Positions 9,612-18,499 of a DNA stretch of 64,000 nucleotides are shown here, piece after piece. This stretch comes from Pseudomonas sp. PB101. Its GTDB lineage: Bacteria > Pseudomonadota > Gammaproteobacteria > Pseudomonadales > Pseudomonadaceae. A program made the position numbers and the translations under genes. The notes beneath the pieces are model-generated. The model was not told where the DNA came from, did no database searches, and saw only the letters and a program-made list of their open reading frames with translations. Each line of letters begins with the position of its first letter. Within the stretch, counting starts at the first letter, position 1. The stretch spans positions 32,315 through 96,314 of the forward strand of contig NZ_RWIR01000065.1 in the NCBI RefSeq assembly GCF_009764265.1, read 5' to 3'.

Positions 9612-10609
9612 AGGCGCGGCGCCGCAACCTGGTCGAGCATCTGCAGGAGCACTTGATCGACATCCAGCCCTTCGATATCCAGCTCCGGTGCGATGCGCAC
9701 GCGATGGCGCAGCACGGCCAGGGCACAACCCTTGATGTCATCCGGGATCACGAACTCACCGCCGCGCAACAGCGCACGAGCCCGGGCACAACGCACCAGC
9801 GCGATGGAAGCACGCGGGCCGGCGCCGAGGATCAGGCCAGGCCAGCTGCGCGTGGAGCGGGCCAGGCGCACGGCGTAATCGAGCACCTGATCGTCCAGCG
9901 CCAGGTCGCTGGCGATGCGTTGCAGGGCCAGCACATCCCTGGCCTGTAACAACGTACGCATCGGTTGAACGTCGAGCATGTCGGCCCGGGTCGAGCGGCT
10001 GACCTGACGCACCATGTTCAGCTCCTGCTCGGCGTCGGGGTAATCCATGCGCACCTTGAGCATGAAGCGATCCAGTTCGGCCTCCGGCAGCGGGTAAGTG
10101 CCTTCCTGTTCGATCGGGTTTTGCGTGGCGAGCACCATGAACGGTTGCGCAATCGGCAATGCCTGGCCTTCGAGGGTGACTTGCCGTTCCTGCATGGCTT
10201 CGAGCAGCGCGGCCTGGGTTTTCGCCGGGGCCCGGTTGATCTCGTCGGCCAGAAGCAGGTTGGTGAACAACGGCCCCTTGCGCAGTTTGAATTGCTCGGT
10301 TTGCAAGTCATATACGGCATGCCCGGTGACGTCGCTGGGCATCAGGTCCGGGGTGAACTGGATGCGCGCGAACTCACCGCCGAAGCAATGGGCGAGGGCG
10401 CGTACCAACAGGGTCTTGCCCAGCCCGGGCACACCTTCGAGCAATACGTGGCCGCCGGCGATCAGCGCGGTCAGGACGTCGTCGATCACGCTGTCCTGGC
10501 CAATCACGGCTTTCTGCAATTCCTTGCATACGGCCTGAGCCAGCTGGCTTGCACGCTGGCGCTGTTGAGCCGTATGGCTCTGGGCGTCGGGCTCGAGTGG
10601 TTCACTCAT
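9608..10609 (-). CDS. MoxR-family AAA+ ATPase
   Basis: A 333-residue AAA+ protein with Walker A GVPGLGKT at residues 59-66 and Walker B LLLADEINRAP near 118-128, followed by the sensor/arginine-finger blocks of the MoxR group (ATQNPIEQEGTYPLPEAELDRF). MoxR ATPases are chaperone-like remodelling factors, often for metal- or vWA-domain partners. The ATG overlaps the upstream DUF4350 stop by four bases and its stop overlaps the DUF58 start, so translation is probably coupled on both sides. The substrate cannot be read from sequence; the neighbouring membrane proteins point to the cell envelope. Confidence 0.92.
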   Translation of the reverse strand: MSEPLEPDAQSHTAQQRQRASQLAQAVCKELQKAVIGQDSVIDDVLTALIAGGHVLLEGVPGLGKTLLVRALAHCFGGEFARIQFTPDLMPSDVTGHAVYDLQTEQFKLRKGPLFTNLLLADEINRAPAKTQAALLEAMQERQVTLEGQALPIAQPFMVLATQNPIEQEGTYPLPEAELDRFMLKVRMDYPDAEQELNMVRQVSRSTRADMLDVQPMRTLLQARDVLALQRIASDLALDDQVLDYAVRLARSTRSWPGLILGAGPRASIALVRCARARALLRGGEFVIPDDIKGCALAVLRHRVRIAPELDIEGLDVDQVLLQMLDQVAAPRL

Positions 10610-11769
10610 AGGGCGTTCCTCAAAGATTGCAGGTGGGCGACCAGACGGCTGAATTCAACGCTGGAAAGCCGTTGCCTGGGTCGCGGGATCATGGCCTGGC
10701 TGATAGCGCCTGCGGGTTGGCCGCTCAGGCGTGCAAGTACTCGCCATTGTTCATAGACGTCGAGTTCTTCAAAGCCGGGATGGCGACGCCGTACACGGCG
10801 CAGGATGTCTTGCTGCAAGGCTTGCAGCAGGCCGGCCTGACCGTTGCGGCGCAACAGGAAACCGGCACTGGCGCGCAGGTGCTCCTGCAGTTGCCGACGC
10901 GCCTTCGACGGCGGTTCCAGCAATGGGCCCTGACGCATGCCGAAGTGCCAGAAACCCAGGCCGATCAAGGCGAACAATGCGACCAGTGCCTGGGGGAAGT
11001 AACGCAGCAGCAAGGTCGGCAGGCTGTCGTGATCGGTGTTGAAGATCAGTGTCACACGGGTGTCGGCGGTCAGGTACCAAAGCAGCCAGGCATTGTCGTA
11101 CCGGTCGATGGCCGGGGTTTTCCACAAGTCGGCGTCGGTGACCACGATGATCGAACCGAGGACGTGATCGAGCTGCATCATGTGCGTGGCCCTGGCGCTG
11201 TTGGCCCAGGCCCGGGCGAGGTGTTTCGGGTCTTTGAGGTGGAACGTGATATCGAAATCGGCATAGGCCGGGGCGTCTTCGTCTTTCAGATAAAGCCTGG
11301 TCAATTGCGGGTAGGGATCTTCGCCGACTTTGGGTGGCGGCGCCTTGAGGTCTTTGCTCAGGGACTGGCGCAGTTGCACCCGATCGAGCAGCAGGTCATT
11401 GCTGTGGCCGAGTTTTTCATCCCACAACGACTCGGCGACGAACAGCAGGCGCCCGCCGGCCCGGGTCCAGTTCATCAGCTGGTCGATCTGCCGTGGCGTC
11501 ATGTTGTAGCGGTCCCCGAGTAACAGCAGGCTGTGTTGGTGCGGGTCGAGGCTGGGCAGGATGTCGAGGCTGTTGGCGTGGTCGACGCTCAGGCCTTGTT
11601 TACGCAGGAACAGTTCCGCCGCCAGATAAGGGTTGGCCCTGGCTTCTGGAGAGGGACCGTGGTCGATTTCGGCCTGATAAGGCGTTGCCTTGAGGTACAG
11701 ATAAACACTCAGCGCAGCCACCAGCACGGCGATCAACGCAATGGCAAACGCCCCCCGGCGCCGACTCAA
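10606..11769 (-). CDS. DUF4350 domain membrane protein
   Basis: A 387-residue protein with an N-terminal membrane anchor (about residues 8-28), a periplasmic-type domain with alpha/beta character (VDHANSLDILP, LLLLGDRYNMTPRQID, GGRLLFVAE), and a second transmembrane segment about residues 255-275 (LVALFALIGLGFWHFGM), then a basic cytoplasmic tail. This layout matches DUF4350 proteins, which occur with MoxR, DUF58 and DUF4129 proteins. It overlaps the preceding DUF4129 gene by four bases and moxR by four bases. Biochemical function is unknown. Confidence 0.82.
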   Translation of the reverse strand: MSRRRGAFAIALIAVLVAALSVYLYLKATPYQAEIDHGPSPEARANPYLAAELFLRKQGLSVDHANSLDILPSLDPHQHSLLLLGDRYNMTPRQIDQLMNWTRAGGRLLFVAESLWDEKLGHSNDLLLDRVQLRQSLSKDLKAPPPKVGEDPYPQLTRLYLKDEDAPAYADFDITFHLKDPKHLARAWANSARATHMMQLDHVLGSIIVVTDADLWKTPAIDRYDNAWLLWYLTADTRVTLIFNTDHDSLPTLLLRYFPQALVALFALIGLGFWHFGMRQGPLLEPPSKARRQLQEHLRASAGFLLRRNGQAGLLQALQQDILRRVRRRHPGFEELDVYEQWRVLARLSGQPAGAISQAMIPRPRQRLSSVEFSRLVAHLQSLRNAL

Positions 11770-13295
11770 CGAACCGCTCCCGCGTCAAACAACACACGCC
11801 AGCCATCACACAGTTCCTGTTGCACCTGTTCGGGTGGCAGGCGGTGACCGTAGGCCATGTTTTGCCAGTGCCCGGTCAGGCTCTGGCTGTAGGCCAGCAA
11901 CGCCGGTTGTTGCAGTTGCTCGATGCGCCGCAGCACCTGGCCTTCGGTGTCGGCGGCTTTGAGTGCGATGTCGAAGTCGTGCAACAGGCGGCTGAGCAGG
12001 GCGCGATAGAGCAAGCCGAGGGCTTCGCGTGGATCGGTTTGCCAGAGGTTTTCAGCGCTGGCGGCGATGTCGGTGGGCAGGGACTCGGGCTTGAGGTCCA
12101 GGCCGAATGCCTGCTGCGGTACAGGCCGGGTGGCTTTGACGCGAAGCGTTGGGCGGCGGCCGACAAAGGCCTGCAACCCGTCGCGATAGTGCCAGATCAA
12201 CAGGCCGATGCTTGCGATGACAATGCCCCACAGCGCGGCTTCAATCAGGCTCGCCAAGCCCTCAAACAGCTTCAACAGCGCCTTCAACCATTGCGGTGTC
12301 TTGCTGTCTTGCGAGGCATCAACGTCCGGCTGGTCTTCGCCGAAGCGATAGCGCGTCAGCGTTTCCCGGTTCTTGAACGGTGGTTGTTCGAGGATCGTCT
12401 TGATGCTGTCCCTGGAGGCCTGGCTGTTCAGGGGCTGGTTCAGCAGGCGTGGGCTGTCGGGTGTCATGGCCGGTTCGGCGGCCCACACGCCGTGGGTGGG
12501 CGGCATCAGCAATGTCACCGCGATCAGCAAGGCAGCGCCTGCGCCGGTGAGGCGTTGGCGCAACCGGCGGAACACCAGTTCGATATCCCAGGCCTCCAGC
12601 ACGGTGCGCCGGTTCAGGTAGAGGTTGAAACCGCAGGCGACATAGATCGGTTCCCAGACCACCAGCACCAGTGCATAAAAGGCGTTGGTCAGGTGTTCCA
12701 GCCAGCGCCAGTCCTGGGTGGCTTCCGAGATCAGCGACTGCCAGCTCCAGTCGAGCGCGACCTGTTGTGGCAGGAGCAGATAGAACAGCACCATCAAACC
12801 GATCCACAACGCGCCTTCCAGGTGCGCGCCGATGATCGTCAGCCAGCGGGCGGCACCGGCGTCGCGCTGCAACAGCACCCGCAGGCGCTGCTGGCGTTGC
12901 GCGCCGTCGAGGCCTTCGAGTTGCACCACTGGCATCACGAAGCTGCGCTCCAGGCTCAGGCGTCGCCAGGTCAGGCTGGCCAGCAATTGCGGTTTGAGCA
13001 GTCGTGGCCATTGCTGCAGGGCCTGTTTTAGTGTGGGCGTCTCACCGAACATGGCTTTGGACAGGATGTACAAGGGCAGGCGTTCGAACGCCGGCTTCAG
13101 CCACCAGAAAATAAACACGGCGAGGGAAGGGGAATCCCAAAGCCCCCAACTGAGCAGCACGAAAATGGGCAAGGTGACCATGGCCCAACTGGTCATCAAC
13201 AGGCGTCGATGGCGCTGGCTCAGGAGCACGCCGAGGTCCATGGCCTCCCAGGTCGAGCGCGGGCGAATCACCACCGTGACGTCATTCAGGCGCAT
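11766..13295 (-). CDS. DUF4129 domain multipass membrane protein
   Basis: A 509-residue protein. The frame is open for 20 more codons, but ATG 13295 (MRLNDVTVVIRPR) gives a 14-base overlap with the SpoIIM-like gene and fits the other coupled junctions. Several hydrophobic segments occupy the first ~280 residues; a periplasmic-looking stretch with an Asp-rich QPDVDASQDSKT follows; another transmembrane helix lies near residues 370-390; the C-terminus carries the DUF4129 block (LGLLYRALLSRLLHDFDI). DUF4129 domains recur in MoxR/DUF58/transglutaminase-type envelope loci. Function unknown. Confidence 0.8.
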   Translation of the reverse strand: MRLNDVTVVIRPRSTWEAMDLGVLLSQRHRRLLMTSWAMVTLPIFVLLSWGLWDSPSLAVFIFWWLKPAFERLPLYILSKAMFGETPTLKQALQQWPRLLKPQLLASLTWRRLSLERSFVMPVVQLEGLDGAQRQQRLRVLLQRDAGAARWLTIIGAHLEGALWIGLMVLFYLLLPQQVALDWSWQSLISEATQDWRWLEHLTNAFYALVLVVWEPIYVACGFNLYLNRRTVLEAWDIELVFRRLRQRLTGAGAALLIAVTLLMPPTHGVWAAEPAMTPDSPRLLNQPLNSQASRDSIKTILEQPPFKNRETLTRYRFGEDQPDVDASQDSKTPQWLKALLKLFEGLASLIEAALWGIVIASIGLLIWHYRDGLQAFVGRRPTLRVKATRPVPQQAFGLDLKPESLPTDIAASAENLWQTDPREALGLLYRALLSRLLHDFDIALKAADTEGQVLRRIEQLQQPALLAYSQSLTGHWQNMAYGHRLPPEQVQQELCDGWRVLFDAGAVR

Positions 13296-14259
13296 GGCGA
13301 CGACGTCCGGCGAACACGAGATAGACCGCCACCAGTAACCAGAGCGATGCGCCAACCAGGTACTTGGTCTGGTGCGACGGGCCCGTCATGGATGACCAGT
13401 AGGCTTCGATAAACGCAGCGATCAACAGAAACAGCATGACCCCGCAGATCAACAGCACACTCTTGCGTGCTGCCAATCGCATGGCCTCGGCCCGTGGCAG
13501 GCGCCCGGGGGCGACCAACGCCCAGCCCAGCTTCAGGCCGGCGGCGCCAGCCAGGGCGATGGCGCTGAGTTCGAAGGCGCCATGGCCGATCACGAATGTC
13601 CAGAAGGTCGGCCCGTAGCCGACGTAGGTCAGGTGCCCGGCCACCGCACCGATCATCAGGCCGTTGAAAATCAGGAAAAACACGCTGCCCAAACCAAACA
13701 GCAAACCGCTGGCGAAGGTCTGAAAGGCGATGCCGATGTTGTGCATGATGTAGTAGCCGAACATCGCCCAGTCCTCACTGGCCGCTCGGTCCACCGTGCG
13801 CCCGAGGTGACCGGCCACGGGGTCGTACATGCTTTGCATTTCACTGACCTGCTCGGCGGGGATCAGGTTGTAGACCAGGTCCGGGTACAGGTACACCAGC
13901 AGCGCAAAACCGCCCAGGCTGGCAAAGAACATCAGGCTGGCGGCGAGGACGAAACGCCACTGTTCGCGCACCAGCCGCGGGAAGTCGGCCAGGATGAATG
14001 CCAGCACGTTGGCGCCCAAACGGCTGCGGTGACGGTAAAGCTGTTGATGCCCGCGCAGCACCTGTTGCTGCAAGGCATCGATCAGAAAGCTGCTGTAGCC
14101 ACGCTCCCGGGCCAGTGCCAGGTGTTGGCAGAGGCGTCGGTAGTCCTTCGGGAAATTGCCGGCGTCGGTGTTTTTGTCGTCTCGTTCCAACTGATCGAGC
14201 AGATGGGAAAAACGCTCCCATTCTGCCTTGTGCCGGCTTTCAAAAAGACTTTGCTTCAT
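13282..14259 (-). CDS. Stage II sporulation protein M (SpoIIM)-family membrane protein
   Basis: A 325-residue protein with a soluble helical N-terminus of about 100 residues and then five or six transmembrane helices. The block YYIMHNIGIAFQTFASGLLFG followed by GHGAFELSAIALAGAAGLKLG is characteristic of the SpoIIM/DUF95 family. Non-sporulating Gammaproteobacteria carry it next to RDD and MoxR/DUF58 genes, as here, so the sporulation name is only a family label. It overlaps the RDD gene upstream by four bases and DUF4129 downstream by fourteen. Confidence 0.85.
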   Translation of the reverse strand: MKQSLFESRHKAEWERFSHLLDQLERDDKNTDAGNFPKDYRRLCQHLALARERGYSSFLIDALQQQVLRGHQQLYRHRSRLGANVLAFILADFPRLVREQWRFVLAASLMFFASLGGFALLVYLYPDLVYNLIPAEQVSEMQSMYDPVAGHLGRTVDRAASEDWAMFGYYIMHNIGIAFQTFASGLLFGLGSVFFLIFNGLMIGAVAGHLTYVGYGPTFWTFVIGHGAFELSAIALAGAAGLKLGWALVAPGRLPRAEAMRLAARKSVLLICGVMLFLLIAAFIEAYWSSMTGPSHQTKYLVGASLWLLVAVYLVFAGRRRHAPE

Positions 14260-14981
14260 GTCGGCCCCAACAGGCCGCGGGCGATGCCGTTGAGTTCGGT
14301 GACCGCTTGCGCGGGCTGGACTTGCAAGGGTTGCGCGAGTATCGCGGCCAGTTCATCGGCCCGCGCCGGGGAGAGTTCAGCCTGGCGCTCGGCAAACCCG
14401 AGAATCGCCCGTTGCTCGGTGAGGGTCAGGGCAAAGGGCGGACGACGGGGCTGTGCTTGCGGGAGTTCGGGACGGGTGTGCGATTGTTCGCGGTAGATCA
14501 CCAGGGTGCCGGCGGCGATATCGCCGAGGCGCTTGAAGTGGGGGTGTTGCAGGCAACTGATGGCGCCGAGGAAATAACCGAACGGCAGCAGGTCGACAAC
14601 GCGCAGCAGGTTGCGCAACAGCGAAGCAGACCAGCCGACCGGCGTGCCATCGTCGTGCACCACCCGCAATCCCATCCATTGCTTGCCCGGCGAGCGGCCT
14701 TGGTTCAGCACCTCGAACAGCACCATGTACCACCAACTCGCCACGAACAGCAGTATCGACGCGAGTCCCGCGCCCAGCTTGCCGAGCATCGCCAGCACAA
14801 TGAACAGCACCCCCAGGGCCAGGCCGCGCAAACCCAGATCGATGGAAAACGCCAGCGCACGGACCATCAAGCCGGCCGGGCGCAGTGGCAGGTCGACGCC
14901 CTCCGGCGTTTCGACTTGATAGCGCGTATCCAGTGGCGGTGACAGCGGCGCATTCCCTGGCAGTGCTGTGGTCTCGAGCAT
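14256..14981 (-). CDS. RDD-family membrane protein
   Basis: A 241-residue protein, first gene of the six-gene MoxR operon. The RDD signature shows as an R-x-x-A-F-S-I-D-L-G element (RALAFSIDLGLRGLALG) and a later basic GRSPGKQWMGLRVV; two to three transmembrane segments lie between residues 45 and 120. The C-terminal ~75 residues are soluble and Ala/Glu-rich (ERQAELSPARADELAAIL). RDD proteins have been linked to transport or osmotic functions in some bacteria, but no function can be assigned here. The promoter would lie in 14982-15156, where I see no convincing hexamers. Confidence 0.85.
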   Translation of the reverse strand: MLETTALPGNAPLSPPLDTRYQVETPEGVDLPLRPAGLMVRALAFSIDLGLRGLALGVLFIVLAMLGKLGAGLASILLFVASWWYMVLFEVLNQGRSPGKQWMGLRVVHDDGTPVGWSASLLRNLLRVVDLLPFGYFLGAISCLQHPHFKRLGDIAAGTLVIYREQSHTRPELPQAQPRRPPFALTLTEQRAILGFAERQAELSPARADELAAILAQPLQVQPAQAVTELNGIARGLLGPT

Positions 14982-15156
14982 GGGCTACCTGATGTGTGGC
15001 CTGGATCGGGATTCTCTGTCCATCCGATGCTAGCAGCCTATGCGGGGGGAAACGACATCGCTGTGTTTTGCCGCAACACGCTGGAATGACAAGACTGCTG
15101 GCCGAGGCGGGAGAGGAACGCCTAGACTTTGCCGATCTTCAGTTCAGGAATCGCCC

Positions 15157-16587
15157 GTGACCTCCATCTTCTGGTACGACTACGAAACCACTGGCATCAA
15201 TCCCCGTTGCGACCGTCCGTTGCAAATGGCCGGCCTGCGCACCGACTTCGATCTCAATGAAATCGACGAGCCGGTCAATCTTTACTGCCGGCCCAGTGAC
15301 GACATCCTGCCGCATCCTGCCGCCTGTGCGATCACGGGCATCACCCCCGGGCAACTGCAGGCGCAGGGTTTGAGCGAGGCTGATTTCATGACCCGGGTGC
15401 ATGCCCAGCTCGCGGCACCGGGCACCTGTGGCGCGGGGTATAACACCCTGCGTTTCGACGACGAGATGACCCGCTACAGCCTGTACCGAAACTTTTTCGA
15501 CCCTTATGCGCGGGAATGGCAGGGCGGCAACAGCCGCTGGGACCTGATCGATGTGGTGCGCGCCGCCTATGCCTTGCGCCCCGATGGCCTGGTCTGGCCA
15601 ACGGATGACGAGGGTCGGGTCACACTCAAGCTCGAACGCCTGACCGCCGCCAATGGCATCGATCATGGCAATGCCCACGAAGCGCTGTCGGACGTTCGCG
15701 CGACGATCGCCCTGGCGCGCCTGATACGGGAAAAACAGCCAAAACTCTACGACTGGTTGTTTCAACTGCGCAGCAAGCAGAAAGTCATGGACCAGATACG
15801 CCTGCTGCAACCGCTGGTGCATGTGTCCGGCCGTTTTTCCGCCGCGCGCAGCTATGTGGGTGTGGTGTTGCCGCTGGCGTGGCACCCGCGCAACAAGAAC
15901 GCCCTGATTGTCTGTGACTTGCACCTCGATCCGCAGGGCCTGCTTGATCTGGATGCTGAAACCTTGCGCCAGCGCCTGTATACCCGTCGCGATGAGCTGG
16001 TCGAAGGTGAGCTGCCGGTGCCATTGAAGTTGATTCACATCAACAAGTGCCCGGTGGTGGCACCGTTGTCGGTACTTCGCCAGGAGGATCAGCAGCGTCT
16101 GGGTCTGGATATGGCGCTGTATCAGCAGCGGGTGTTGCGGCTAAATGACGCGCACAAAGTTTGGCAGGATAAAGTCCTCGCGATTTATGCCCGCGAAGAC
16201 TTTTCCCAGAGCCAGGATCCCGAGCAACAGTTATACGATGGATTCATCGGTGATCGGGATCGGCGATTGTGTGAACAAGTCCGGACCGTTGACCCGATGC
16301 AGTTGGCACAAGAGCAGTGGCCTTTCGATGACGAACGTTTGCCTGAATTGTTGTTTCGATATCGCGCACGCAACTTTCCCGATACGTTGAATTCCGAGGA
16401 ACAAGAACGCTGGCGAATATTCTGTCAGAAACGTCTGTCAGACCCCGAGTGGGGGGCGCCCAATACCCTGGAAAGTTTTGTAGAGGCCGCGGCGCAGTTG
16501 AGCGTTAGTGCTACTGCGTTTCAGCAGGGGGTGCTCAGTGAGTGGCAGGATTATGTGCAGGGACTGCGTCAGCGTTTTCGTCTTTGA
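15157..16587 (+). CDS. sbcB: Exodeoxyribonuclease I
   Basis: A 476-residue 3'-5' single-strand DNA exonuclease that degrades ssDNA in recombination and mismatch repair. The DEDD active site is visible: D-x-E in FWYDYETTGINPRCDRP near residues 5-20 and the NAHEALSDVRATIALARLI block holding the later acidic and histidine residues. The C-terminal accessory region (YDGFIGDRDRR) is typical of ExoI. GTG 15157 is chosen because the family starts right before the first catalytic strand; the ATG further upstream adds 39 low-quality residues. It ends in a bidirectional terminator facing mvaT. Confidence 0.95.
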   Translation: MTSIFWYDYETTGINPRCDRPLQMAGLRTDFDLNEIDEPVNLYCRPSDDILPHPAACAITGITPGQLQAQGLSEADFMTRVHAQLAAPGTCGAGYNTLRFDDEMTRYSLYRNFFDPYAREWQGGNSRWDLIDVVRAAYALRPDGLVWPTDDEGRVTLKLERLTAANGIDHGNAHEALSDVRATIALARLIREKQPKLYDWLFQLRSKQKVMDQIRLLQPLVHVSGRFSAARSYVGVVLPLAWHPRNKNALIVCDLHLDPQGLLDLDAETLRQRLYTRRDELVEGELPVPLKLIHINKCPVVAPLSVLRQEDQQRLGLDMALYQQRVLRLNDAHKVWQDKVLAIYAREDFSQSQDPEQQLYDGFIGDRDRRLCEQVRTVDPMQLAQEQWPFDDERLPELLFRYRARNFPDTLNSEEQERWRIFCQKRLSDPEWGAPNTLESFVEAAAQLSVSATAFQQGVLSEWQDYVQGLRQRFRL

Positions 16588-16620
16588 ATCCGAACATGCC
16601 GGGGCTTAAACGCCACGCAT

Positions 16621-16657
16621 AAAAAAACGCCAGCATTTGCTGGCGTTCTTTTTTTGT
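16621..16657. terminator. Bidirectional intrinsic terminator between sbcB and mvaT
   Basis: A perfect 9-bp stem AACGCCAGC / GCTGGCGTT (16626-16634 and 16639-16647) with a 4-base ATTT loop, flanked by an A-run on the left and a T-run on the right, so it can stop both convergent transcripts. Confidence 0.92.
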
Positions 16658-16687
16658 CACGGATCCATCTGCGACAAGCTCTGAGGC

Positions 16688-17065
16688 TTAGCCCAGCAGG
16701 GTAGCCCAGCCTTCCACCACATCACCGCCCCACTTGGCTTTCCACTCTTTCAGAGTTTTGTGGTTGCCACCTTTGGTTTCGATGACTTCGCCGTTATGCG
16801 GGTTTTTGTATTGTTTAACTTTGCGAGCACGCTTGGTGCCGGTAGTTTTCACTGCACCGCCGCGTGGCGCCTTGGATTTGGATTCTGGATCCAACAGCGC
16901 GATGATGTCACGCAGGGACTTGGAGTATTCGCCCATCAGGGTGCGCAGTTTGCCTTCGAATTCCAGCTCGGTTTGCAGTTTGTCGTCTTGGGACAGGTTC
17001 TTCAAACGGGCTTGCAGCTCTTTGATAGCTTCTTCGGTGGCGCGATATTCGTTGATCAAGGACAT
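16688..17065 (-). CDS. mvaT: H-NS-like transcriptional silencer MvaT
   Basis: A 125-residue protein starting MSLINEYRATEEAIKELQ, with an N-terminal coiled-coil oligomerisation region (about residues 1-60) and a C-terminal AT-hook-like DNA-binding domain with RARKVKQYKNPHNGEV and the GGNHKTLKEWKAKWG block. MvaT/MvaU are Pseudomonas functional homologues of H-NS and silence AT-rich, often acquired, DNA. ATG 17065 is chosen because the upstream open frame does not match the family. The 5' region at 17130-17240 is AT-rich, which would fit autoregulation. The toxin locus and its AT-rich segment are plausible MvaT targets (inference). Confidence 0.96.
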   Translation of the reverse strand: MSLINEYRATEEAIKELQARLKNLSQDDKLQTELEFEGKLRTLMGEYSKSLRDIIALLDPESKSKAPRGGAVKTTGTKRARKVKQYKNPHNGEVIETKGGNHKTLKEWKAKWGGDVVEGWATLLG

Positions 17066-17388
17066 GAGGACTACCTTATGTTGTTCGCTGGATGGCAGGG
17101 TGACAGTGCCGCAATAATAGTCACGGTGTTTCATCAAGTAAACATTTAAGCCAACTTTATTTAATTTAGTTGCTGTGTCTTTGTGCGCTTTGGTAGTGCA
17201 GTTATTGTCCGCCAGATATACATAAATTAACAAATGAGCGGCACCGCTAGAGCCCCCTGCGAACAAACCAGGGTGTTGCCCGACCCGCCGCACCGACCTT
17301 CCGGCAGGGCGAAACGTCAACAATACTGCAGTTTTGCTGCGCAATCGCTAGAATGGCGGCCTTTGCGAAGTTCTGGAGTTTCCCCCTC
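17066..17388. other. Divergent mvaT/purU intergenic region
   Basis: This holds the two divergent promoters. About 17130-17240 is markedly AT-rich (TTTATTTAATTTAG and neighbouring tracts), on the mvaT side. I see no convincing RNA gene or repeat here. Confidence 0.5.
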
Positions 17389-18237
<849 letters not shown>

Positions 18238-18262
18238 CAGACCGTCGGCACAGTTGAAATTC

Positions 18263-18297
18263 GAAGGGCCTGGGCGTTCAATCGCTTCAGGCCCTTC
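18263..18297 (+). other. Hairpin between purU and the 58-residue gene
   Basis: A perfect 10-bp inverted repeat GAAGGGCCTG / CAGGCCCTTC with a 15-base loop. No T-run follows, so it is not a standard intrinsic terminator; it may modulate readthrough or mRNA stability into the small gene. Confidence 0.5.
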
Positions 18298-18322
18298 GCC
18301 GTTCTGCACCGAGGAAACGACC

Positions 18323-18499
18323 ATGACCGATCCACTGGACAAAGCTACATCCAAGGCTCCCGGCACACTGGGCGAGGGCTGCTTGAGTCGCTACGACCCG
18401 GATGACATGGGGCCTGAAACGGGTACGGAGTTTCCTGATGCCGCGCAGTTGTGGGAACAGTTGCAGCAAGCGCCCGAAGACAAACCTAAGCCTGTCTGA
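18323..18499 (+). CDS. Unknown small acidic protein (58 residues)
   Basis: Starts at ATG 18323 with a clear GAGGAA Shine-Dalgarno at 18311-18316, and reads MTDPLDKATSKAP through a Gly/Asp/Pro-rich, acidic middle (RYDPDDMGPETG) to an amphipathic end (AAQLWEQLQQAPED). No membrane segment, cysteine motif or signal peptide. I do not recognise a family. It sits directly after purU, and its 3' end overlaps the 3' end of the convergent flippase-like gene by 14 bases. The good ribosome site is the main support that it is real. Confidence 0.65.
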   Translation: MTDPLDKATSKAPGTLGEGCLSRYDPDDMGPETGTEFPDAAQLWEQLQQAPEDKPKPV

